The notes under the pieces were generated by a model. That model was not told the DNA's origin. It searched no databases and saw nothing but the letters and a program-made list of their open reading frames with translations. Positions 54,762 through 64,000 of a stretch of DNA of 64,000 nt are shown one piece after another. This DNA comes from Brachionus manjavacas. Its lineage: Eukaryota; Rotifera; Eurotatoria; Ploima; Brachionidae. Position 1 is the stretch's first letter, and every line of letters begins with the position of its first letter. The position numbers and the translations under genes are program-made. The stretch is taken from contig JAHQIY010000006.1 of NCBI GenBank assembly GCA_019054805.1, forward strand, positions 5,022,001 to 5,086,000. The letters run 5' to 3'.

Positions 54762-56393
54762 TATTAATTTTATAACATTTCACACATTTTTATGGTTTCT
54801 CAATCAAAAAATTAAATAACAATTAAAGATTAAAGAATGATTAAAATAACACGAATAAAAAATATATTATCTGGTAAATCATTTTTGTGAACACCTGGCC
54901 AAAAAAATAGTAAATATATTTTTGAACTATTGCTTACAGAATAAAATGAAGAAAAAAACTAATAAAAATATATGAACAAATTTCATTTTACTTAAATCTG
55001 CTTTTTTAAAGAAAATTGATAATAAAATTAATCCAAAATTATTGTATACCAATTAACATATATTTTTTAAAATAAAATGTAAATAGAAATGTTAAGAGTT
55101 TGATTCTAAGATTTTATCTTTTTTGAGTTTGTGTTGATTTTGTGTTATTTTCAATAAGTTTTTCGGAAAACTGAGACCTTTCAGTTTGAGTTTGAAAAGG
55201 GTATTTTATAATTGATAATTTTAATTAAAGAGAAAAAAAATAAGCAATGTTTAAAATTTATTTAAATTAATTTTTTTCGACTTCATATTCAATAATATAA
55301 TACAAATTTTTAAATTTTATGATTCAAGGCGTCTAGATTTTGATTTTTAGAAATGTATTTTTTTTTATTTGTAGATATGTACCGATATGAATGTGGCTTA
55401 TGCTAAAACACGGACCACCTTTTTTTAAACTAAAACACGGACCGCGGTCGGATGGATGGTCGAATAATCCAAAGACTTCCGACAACCAACCATTATGTAC
55501 GGAATTTTATGAACTTTTACGCAAAAGAATCAGTTGGATCATAAGACATAGTTTTTGACTTGTAAAACTATTAATAACGAGTAAAATCCTGAGTTGCTAT
55601 TAACGGACCATATGTTTTCAAGATAATGATAATACCTTGACCTTCCGACCACTAATTATATGAAAGAGAAAAGCCTCAGTATTATTGCAGAAAAATAAAT
55701 TGTCTCCTAGCTCTTTTTTTTAAGAGCTCATAGCTGAAAAACTAAAAGAAATGGCAAAAAATGTATTTTTTTGCATTAGTAGCAGATGCTGCACATGCAT
55801 CTGCTACTAATGCATTTGGATAATAATCAAAAAGGGTGAAATTAGTTCCGATTATTAACACAGAAAAACCTTGCCTTAGCAATTTATATTTTGCATCAAT
55901 ACATATAGGTTTAGTTTAAAAAGAACCACCAAGTCGGCAATGAATGTAATCATTTAGAAAAAAAAATTTTAATTTAAATTAATTTTTATTTTTTAAAGGC
56001 TTGGCTCCTATTAACCATATCGAGCAAATAAAAAGTAAATATTTTAATGTATTATCTAGTTTTAATTTTTAAAATTTAAAAAAAAATTTTACGACACTTC
56101 AAGAAAATTCAAAAACTAATAAAGACCCAAAAAAAAACTGGCAAAACAAAAAACAATTTTTCATTTTTTTAATGATTTAACTTAATTGATTTAATATTTT
56201 ATTTTGAAATTTATAAAAAATGTTATAATTAATAAATTTTGACTACAAAATGTTTAATTTTGATCAAAAAAAAAAGTATACAAATTTTCTTAGATGATAT
56301 AATTCATCTTTTTTATTTAAAGTCTTGGACAAAGTAAAATTTCCAAAGCATGAAAAACTGAAATCAATACTATGATACCCTTAAAAGTCATCC
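54762..56393. other. intergenic region with a perfect hairpin
   Basis: About 1.6 kb. A less AT-rich stretch at about 55380-55700 carries a doubled phrase (CTAAAACACGGACC at about 55402 and 55428). A perfect 18-bp inverted repeat lies at 55772-55814. No gene is seen. Confidence 0.5.
55772..55814. repeat. perfect 18-bp inverted repeat with 7-nt loop
   Basis: The left arm TGCATTAGTAGCAGATGC (55772-55789) and the right arm (55797-55814) are exact reverse complements. The loop is TGCACAT. The function is unknown. Confidence 0.9.
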
Positions 56394-56492
56394 CAAACAC
56401 AAGATCCATCTAATTACAGACCAATTAGCATTACAAGCTGTCTTGGAAAACAGTTTGAACACAATATTTATCTTAGACAGTGTCTGGCATGA
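56394..56492 (+). pseudogene. non-LTR reverse transcriptase fragment
   Basis: A frame reads DPSNYRPISITSCLGKQFE followed by HNIYLRQCL and a stop. This is the conserved NYRPISLTS-type block near the start of non-LTR reverse transcriptases. Only about 33 codons survive. It is immediately upstream of the coding-like repeat at 56568, and the two may come from one decayed element. Confidence 0.6.
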
Positions 56493-56567
56493 GCCTCCGA
56501 CACTACCTCATTCACTGGATTAAGTCTTTTCTTTACTCTAGGAAATTTAAAGTAAGTGAGTATAAGT

Positions 56568-56670
56568 ATGAGTTATTCTATTCCATTTGTTGTTAAGCTG
56601 GTGAAAGACAAAACGGGCTTCGATTCAAGATATATCGAATTCATAGAACATATTTCACCTGTCACAATTT
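56568..56670 (+). repeat. second copy of the MSxSxPxVVKLV coding-like repeat
   Basis: A frame beginning MSYSIPFVVKLVKD and continuing GFDSRYIEFIEH is clearly related to the frame split by the MITE at 41772. It is AT-rich beyond about 56650. Confidence 0.45.
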
Positions 56671-57138
56671 TTTCAATTTCTCTATATTAATTTTCTCTAT
56701 TTTATTATATTTTAACTTTATTTTTATTTTAATTGTTGAAAATTTTATTTTTTCTTAATTTTTTGGATTTTTTTATCAGAAGGAGCCTTAGATCAACAAA
56801 AAACACAAAAAAAATAAAATTATTTTTTTTACCTCTAACAAGGCTGTAAAGATATTAACAAAATTTATTTATTCTAAATGAGTCTATGTATATATATCTA
56901 TATATTTTATTTTAAAAAACTTTTCAAGTGTTTTTTTTTTTTCAAATTTAGATCAATTTTTTTAAAAGAATATTTCAATAATTTATTAATAAATAAAAGA
57001 TTTCTCAAATCTCTAAATTAGAATTAAAGCAAATGTAAACTTTCGTTACCATAGAAACTTGAATTTAAAATTTCTAATTAATCAAAATTTCTTTAATTAT
57101 CATCAAAAATTTAAATTCGGTAAGTTATCAATACTAAA
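56671..57138. other. upstream region of the UPF0193 gene
   Basis: About 0.47 kb, AT-rich, with no distinct promoter element. Confidence 0.5.
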
Positions 57139-58063
<925 letters not shown>

Positions 58064-58948
58064 GTCGTTGAAAAATTTGTTTGTTTTTATTTGATCATTT
58101 TTAAGAAACTTAAAAAATTTTTTTTTAAGAAATTATAGACAAAGATGAAGTAAAAAGCTGTGAGTATTCAGTGCAAATTGAATAAAAAAAATTATTTTGA
58201 AATTTCAACTTTAATTATTGATCAATTAAATAAAAATTTAAAAGATTTTTTTAAGTAGAAAAGTTGCAACATATTATGTTACAATGTGTTGCATTTTTTT
58301 GGAGAATTTTTACTTCAATTTTTTTTCAAAAAGAAAATATTTTTGTCAAATTTTTTTAAAGTAGCTTCAAAGCAAAAAAATATTGGATTTTAAAATTTAT
58401 TAAATTTGTTATTATTTAAGAAGTAATTATAAAACTTCGAATTATTAAAAAAAAAAAACTCATTGAAATATTTTAGAAATGGAAAATAAAAATTATTTTT
58501 AAATTTTTTTATTTTAATTTTTAATGACTATTAAAAATTGAATAAATTTTTTATATTTTATTAAGATTATGTGATAATATAAAGTTAAAATTTGATTATA
58601 ATTTTCAAATTTATCTAAAATTTTTTACTCAAGTCTTTTTTAATAAATTACTTACAAACTTGGTTAAATAAACCCATAAATTTCTCAAATCTATTACTCT
58701 TGAAAAAAAACTTTGATTCAAAAATGAAGAATAATTAAAACACAAATAATCCATTGATATAACAAAAGTAATGCTGTTGATTTTATGGGACCCACATGAA
58801 AGACAAAATTAAAAATCACGTTTGGGTCCTTGTCAAGTTGGAACACTTTTTCTTGCTTCAGAGAATATCATAATTTACAATTAAAAACTGAACAATTTTA
58901 AAACAAATTCTTAATCGGTTTATTTCACAGGGTTTCCTAAATATACAA
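58064..58948. other. intergenic region between convergent genes
   Basis: About 0.9 kb of AT-rich DNA between the UPF0193 stop and the stop of the minus-strand nuclear protein. Nothing else is supported. Confidence 0.6.
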
Positions 58949-61900
58949 TTAGAAATTTAGATTTTCAGATGACGAAAACTTGGGTTTTTTTCTCGAGTTG
59001 GACCTTTTTTTTCTAGATTTATGCTGACTTTCGTCCTCATTAGAATCATCGTCTGAAGTCGAAAATTCTCGATAGTCGGCTTTGCGAGCCCGTTTAGAAG
59101 ACCTAGTTGAGTAAGATGAGGCTGTTTTGGTAAGGGTGCTTTTTTTGTTTCGAGACAAAATCGTCTCATTATTTTCTTTATTGTCCATGGATCGACAAGA
59201 CCTAACCGGCCGTTTGGACATAGAATTTTTGTCATTATAACGAGTCTTTTTGACCTTCTTAGATTTTTTTCTATTCTTTTTTGAGCTGATCAATTCGTTT
59301 TGGTTAAAACTGTCATCCTCAAAATCTTCATCATCTTCTTGATCTAAACTAGAAGCGTCGCTCTTATCTTCATCTTCGTAAAGATCATCATTAATTTTTT
59401 TCTTGCTTCTACCATTCATACGAGCTCGATTGGTATCATTCTCTTCATATTTTTCGATATCACTAGAAGTATTTGAATCATCATCGTCTGATTGAATAGT
59501 TTTTTTTCCTCTACCTCTCTTGTTTTTGCTTACCGCATGATCGCTATTAGACATGGCCGTATTTGATTCACTTTTTGTGATACGTGTCTTTTTGCTACTA
59601 TCAGCTTTAAAATTGGACGTACTTGGCTTGCACTCAATTGATTCTGACGCTTCAACCTTGGGAAACTTATTGGAAAAGTTTGTAGCCTCGTTTCGAGTCA
59701 GTTTTGAGTTTGAATTTATCTTAGATTCTTCATCAATGTAATCATCATTTAAGTCATATTCAATGTTATCCATTAATGCCATCTGAGTCTCTTCATCCAT
59801 GTATCCATTCAACACCTCATTTGAAAAAGTGTCTTCTGTGTCATCAGTTCGGCTATGGTTACTGTTTTCATTGTAAATTGGAATTGAATTGGCTTTATAA
59901 TAAATTTAATTATTTTTTGTTTTGATTCAGTTAATGCCGATTCTGGCAATAAAAATTTTAAAAAGAAAATATAAAGTTTAATTTCTGATTGAAGCTTGGC
60001 CAGAACAAGCAAAAAATAGTAAGAAAATATTGACTTCTTCTATCTAATTAAAAATAGTTAAGACAGTTAATATTTTCGATAATCAATTTTAAAAAACCCT
60101 ACGACAAATTTAGATAGAGATAAAAAATTTACTGTTTTGAAGCTTTGTTTTTTTATAAACGAATTAACATTATTTAAAAAAATGATAAAAAAAAGTAATG
60201 CATCTCTAATTTAATATAAAGATATTTTTTTGTTGATAATACAATTAAGATAATTATAAAATTAATTTTAACTTATGACCGCTATGAAACTAAAACCGTA
60301 AAGCTAGTTAAACTTTTGGGTTTTAGTTAATAGTAAAAAAATTTAAAATTTACATAAAATCTTAACCAACCTATAATTTTGAAAAGTCAAATCTTATCAA
60401 AAAAAAATTAAGTTATTAATCAATTACCGTAATGCCTTGCCACTTTAAACCAGAATTCTGGATTTTAATGCTGCATTTAACCCACTTTTTTTTTCCAGAT
60501 ACGCTGCGACTAAAAATGCTACAGTTAATGTCAAAATTTTGGTATAAATGCCGCATTAAATATGTAAAAAATAATAAAAATATATTTTTCTATTTTTTCA
60601 ATTGTTTCAAAATTTGAAACACAAAAAATGTTCTTCGGACATAATGCATGCATGTAAAGTTAAAATTTTGAGTTTTAATGCGTCACGAAATTTTATTTAA
60701 ATTGATAAAAAAATGGTTTATAGTACATTATTTGCTCTTTCTAGCTAAACCCAATTTCTTATTGTCCTTCTATCGATTCCGGTTAATCTAGCAATACAAT
60801 TAATACTTTTTTCACTCTTTTTTTCATTTGTTTGCAATTCTCTAAATTTCAAAATTATTTTGGATTTAAATTCCAAAGAGAATCTTCTTCTTTTTCGATG
60901 AACTGCCGGTGTCTGTGAGCGCTGTGTTTCAGTCGCATTTAAATTCATTTTAAATTAAACTTATATATCGCATATATTCATAAGCATTAAAACTCAAAAT
61001 TTTAACTTTACATGCATGCATTATGTCCGAAGAACATTTTTTGTGTTTCAAATTTTGAAACAATTGAAAAAATAGAAAAATATATTTTTATTATTTTTTA
61101 CATATTTAATGCGGCATTTTTACCAAAATTTTGACATTAACTGCAGCATTTTTAGTCGCATATACTTATTTTATAAACTTAAAATATTAAACTTAAAACT
61201 TTTTCGGACAAGTACTGATATTTTTAAAATAATGATATTTGAACTTTAATAAGTTCAAATAAAGTAAAACCGCATCCGGTGATCCGGATCTGAAAAATTT
61301 TAGAAAATTTACAAAACACAATTTTATTATTTCAAATAAATTTAATCTTTATTAAAACAATTTTAGGGAAAAAAATGAAAATTTTATAAATTGTGTCTTT
61401 TAGAACTTAACCAATTTTATCTGTGATTTTAAAGTAATTTTAAATTATTAAATGCATCTGGTCCAAATTGGTTTTCATATTTTTAATAATCAATGTTTAG
61501 GGTCCCAATCAATGTTACGGTATGTTATCAGCAATTGTAATTAACATGTCTTGAGTAATTTTTGAACATTTTTTTTTTAATTTAAATTATTATTGAGAAT
61601 ATTTAGTCAAATTTGGTTTTATAAACTAATTGTGAAAAAATCCGGATCTGGGTTTTAGAGACAATCTAAAGTTTAAATTTTTCAACTAACACCTTTTTTG
61701 ATATCTTCAACTATTAATTTGTTTATAATAAATGAAAATGTCTATTTTTATTAGTTAAGTTAGTAATGTATTTATTTTGTCCATATTTTTTTTTTAATTT
61801 GTGGACGAGTTTATTGACGTTCAATAAATAATAATGATTTTTTTAGATGAAATGAGGACAGATAAATTATTTTAAATAAGCGATCATTTTAGCATCTAAT

Positions 61901-62411
61901 TTTTTTTCGGAAATTCAATCTGGCCTTGTTTGAGAGTTCAAATTAAATGAACGAAAAGCTTTTTGCAGTGAAAAAAATTATTCGACTTTAAATTAAAAAA
62001 ACAAACAAAATATGACTCACGTAAAATAAGAAAAATAAAAATTTCAGCTACCGAAAATTCAAAGTTTAAAATAAATCGGAAGATGTTTTTTTAAGGATTT
62101 TTTTTTGAATATTTTCTCATTTTTTGAATCGAATTACTTTTGAAAATAAAAATAAACTTACAGTTTAGAGAATTTATTTTTCTGTTCGAAGAAGACCTGG
62201 TTGCGTATCCACTTGTCGAAGGACCAACAAATTCTTCACTATTACTTTTATTTATTGTTTCAGAATTATCTGTTTTAAAATTGCTCCCGTTTTTGAATAA
62301 TTTTCCAAAGTTATTCTCTCCTTCGAAGTAGTTTACTTGTTGATGTTTTCTCCTTAATTGGAAAAAAAACAAATTAAATTTTTTGAATTTAAATTGACTA
62401 GTTTTGACCAT
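58949..62411 (-). CDS. nuclear-type acidic/basic protein, two exons with a 2.3-kb intron
   Basis: Exon 62162-62411 (ATG at 62411) ends at a perfect GTAAGT donor. Exon 58949-59892 starts after a TATAAAG acceptor. The joined frame is 397 residues. The first exon has RKHQQVNYFEGENNFGK and GPSTSGYATRSSSNRK. The second has a Met/Asp/Glu-rich start (GYMDEETQMALMDN), Ser/Lys/Asp stretches, acidic runs (SSLDQEDDEDFEDDSF) and basic clusters (KKNRKKSKKVKK; SKRARKADYREF; KSRKKRSNSRKK). Such alternating acidic and basic tracts are common in chromatin proteins, and the RRKHQQVNYFE and RKADYREF pieces are of a kind seen in chromatin regulators. I do not recognise a domain or family. The second exon is well supported. 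The splice linking the two exons is phase-consistent, but the acceptor is AT-rich, so the link is inferred. Confidence 0.65.
60505..61160. mobile_element. fold-back transposon with 177-bp inverted repeats around an HTH ORF
   Basis: A 656-bp element. The left arm 60505-60681 and the right arm 60984-61160 are inverted copies with only about two mismatches. The ends are TGCGACTAAAAATGCT and its complement. The 302-bp centre holds one intact ORF (60745-60948, minus). No clear target-site duplication was found. It lies in the long intron of the minus-strand gene 58949-62411. The near-identity of the arms implies a recent insertion. Confidence 0.85.
60745..60948 (-). CDS. isolated helix-turn-helix DNA-binding domain in the fold-back element
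   Basis: A 67-residue frame from ATG with its own stop. After a short head it has the basic cluster RKRRRFSLEFKSKIILKF and ends INCIARLTGIDRRTIRNWV. This is the layout of a homeodomain-like HTH of the Brinker/Psq/CENP-B type that begins many Tigger/pogo-type transposases. The recognition helix is DRRTIRNWV. No catalytic domain follows. Either it is the remnant of a longer transposase, or the element encodes only a DNA-binding protein that could bind its ends. Confidence 0.6.
   Translation of the reverse strand: MNLNATETQRSQTPAVHRKRRRFSLEFKSKIILKFRELQTNEKKSEKSINCIARLTGIDRRTIRNWV
61161..62161. other. rest of the long intron of the minus-strand nuclear gene
   Basis: About 1 kb of AT-rich DNA. 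One phrase, TTATTGACGTTCAATAAATAATAAT near 61812, resembles the core of the fold-back arms at 45905-45940, but only over about 25 bp. Confidence 0.4.
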
Positions 62412-62567
62412 CACAGCACTTTGGCACAATTTTTTATTTCTTTTAATTCCAACAATATTTATAAACTTTTCAGAAACAAATTTAGAAAAAAAACAATTTT
62501 TTGCCACTATAATTGCATCACTATTACCAAAATAATTGCGAATTTTACTCGCTCTTAAATTAATTCC

Positions 62568-62575
62568 TTTTTATA
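62568..62575 (-). promoter_or_regulatory. candidate TATA box
   Basis: TATAAAAA on the minus strand, within CCTATAAAAAGG, 157 bp upstream of the ATG of the minus-strand nuclear gene. Position and flanking GC fit a core promoter, but AT-rich DNA makes chance matches common. Confidence 0.35.
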
Positions 62576-63207
62576 GGCTTTTTTTTTTCAAATTCAAAAT
62601 TCGTTTTAATTCTGTAAATAACGACGCGAAAATTTACTAGTAAAACAAATTATCTAATATAATAATCAAAATGTCTAACTGTGTAACAAAAAAAAACAAA
62701 ATTTTGAACAAGCTTTTTTCTAAACAAATTATTTTAATTATCAACAAAATAATTAATTTTAAATCAAATTTGCATTTTTAGTGTCAACTTTTTTTATTAT
62801 TTAGTGCTCTTTTTTTGCTTTTATCCTTGATTAAGAAGCCAAATGTCATTTAAAAAAACACCAAATAAATAAAATGATAAATAAGATTTATAGAAATATC
62901 CAACTCCATTGTGTAAATGCTACCAAACAATTTCTACTTTTTTTCCTGAACTATCAAATATTAAACATGTCTAACCTCTATAATATATCAGAATCCAAAA
63001 TTTTATCTTGACTTTTGACCAACTTTGTTTCAAAGCACCATGTCTATAAGAAAATAACGTAATCATCCGAATTGAGTGAAATGTCTTTAAAATAGAGTAC
63101 TCTTTTTTAGCGACATGTTATTCAAAATTGAGCACTGTTTAAAAAAAAAATAAAATTCAATTTTAGTGACATGTAATAAGAAAGTGAACACATTTTAAAA
63201 CTATTAA
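62576..63207. other. AT-rich region with repeat fragments
   Basis: About 0.6 kb. 62906-62955 (CTCCATTGTGTAAATGCTACCA) resembles 42257-42310. Related phrases TTTTTTAGCGACATGT (about 63104), TTTTAGTGACATGT (about 63162) and TTTTTAGTGAC (window end) suggest another worn repeat. No gene is seen. Confidence 0.4.
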
Positions 63208-63215
63208 CAATTGTT

Positions 63216-63879
63216 GGGTCTAGTAATCAGATGATAACATGTTATCATTTGGCACCATACCGGTTATGTTAACATCCTGATAACTAAATTGTTATCAGCG
63301 GCTTATGTTATCAAAAAGAGTTTATTAAAAACAAAACTAAAAAAGATGCTACCATTTCCTCAATCCTCTATGGTATCATCTTGACAATTTTGCTATCAAA
63401 TAATATATAAAAAAAAAGGTTTTTTCAAAAAAGCTGATTTGTATCTTTTTAAACGAAACAAAAGTCTAAATTAAAATTATTAATTTTGATTATTTTTTTA
63501 CGTCTGCGAAACATGTGTAAAAAAGTCTAAATAAATTTTGTACTCATCAGTTAACAATCCGTCTAACAAAATAATCATCAAGTTACAATCTAATAATAAA
63601 AATAAAATCTTTTAATTTTTGTATTTTTTAATTTTGTTTATATCATAATCAACAAATTCAATTTAAAAAAATTCCTCTAAAAAATTTTTAAATTTCTCAG
63701 AACTATTTTAAATTAAAGATCAAAAGTAAAAAATAAATTTTACCAAAAAAATAGAAATTTTATCAAAAGTTAATTTATGTTATCATAGATTGATTTTTGT
63801 TATCATTTTTGATAACACAAAGCACTGATGATAGACATAACCGGTATGGTACCACATGATAACACTATCGACTAGACCC
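63216..63879. mobile_element. hAT-like MITE with 8-bp target-site duplication
   Basis: A 664-bp element with ends GGGTCTAGT / ACTAGACCC. It is flanked by exact CAATTGTT direct repeats (63208-63215 and 63880-63887). Longer subterminal inverted similarity includes ACCATACCGGTTATGT on both sides. Many copies of TGATAAC/GTTATCA lie near both ends, as expected for transposase-binding sites. There is no ORF. The 8-bp duplication fits the hAT superfamily. Confidence 0.85.
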
Positions 63880-63887
63880 CAATTGTT

Positions 63888-64000
63888 AAAGCTTATGTAA
63901 ATTTTTTTAAATTGAAAATTGAATTTACTATGTTTTTTAACTACGTTTTAGTCGGAAGTTTTTTTTTTAAATGGGTCAAATTTATTCACTTTTTAGTGAC
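63888..64000. other. window end, nothing identified
   Basis: About 110 bp of AT-rich sequence after the hAT-like MITE. Confidence 0.4.

Noticed and set aside
59809-60012. Minus-strand frame just upstream of the nuclear protein's second exon
   Set aside because: Out of frame with the well-supported exon; its alternative acceptor (TTGCCAG) would create an immediate stop when joined to the first exon.
60432-60617. Plus-strand 61-codon frame at the left arm of the fold-back element
   Set aside because: It runs through the inverted-repeat arm and AT-rich flank without any protein signature.

Overview
This is a 64 kb window of an AT-rich (about three quarters A+T by eye) animal nuclear genome. 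The evidence for a eukaryote is the split genes: at least seven genes have GT..AG introns of mostly 45-67 bp, which conserve reading frame exactly when removed. The evidence for an animal with cilia is the gene content: a PKA regulatory subunit, CLUAP1/IFT38, geminin, an AHNAK-like giant protein, a ZDHHC17-type ankyrin palmitoyltransferase and a UPF0193 (C22orf23) homologue. The very low GC, compact genes and tiny introns fit a monogonont rotifer such as Brachionus. That species guess is inference only.

Layout. 1-431: last exons of PKA regulatory subunit type I (+). 5331-6335: a disordered protein with two candidate PP1-docking motifs (+). 6336-19717: 13 kb with no gene I can support, only degraded LINE tails. 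19718-28231: an intronless 2837-residue AHNAK-like protein (+) built from 19.5 almost identical 345-bp units and ending in a PDZ domain. 29138-31623: NOL9 polynucleotide kinase (+). 32900-35382: ankyrin-DHHC palmitoyltransferase (+). 36125-37137: a GC-rich dead reverse transcriptase/RNase H element. 38329-39630: CLUAP1 (-). 40664-41218: a secreted Thr/Pro-repeat protein with a clear TATA box (-). 44700-45459: geminin (-). 47490-49955: long-chain acyl-CoA synthetase (-). 51148-52720: DDX19/Dbp5 helicase (-). 52883-54753: a degraded DNA transposon with a LINE nested in it. 57139-58063: UPF0193 protein (+). 58949-62411: a nuclear-looking acidic/basic protein (-) whose long intron carries a fold-back transposon. 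63216-63879: a hAT-like MITE.

The genes do not form one pathway; this is an ordinary animal gene neighbourhood. The unusual content is (i) the AHNAK-like tandem array, whose units differ at only a few positions and so record recent duplication or conversion, and (ii) a dense, diverse set of small inverted-repeat elements. Several of these have clear target-site duplications (2, 8 or 9 bp). One is an almost perfect fold-back carrying only an isolated helix-turn-helix DNA-binding domain.

Coordinates of spliced genes were deduced by hand from splice signals and frame. Exon sums were checked to be multiples of three, but no alignment or transcript data were available.
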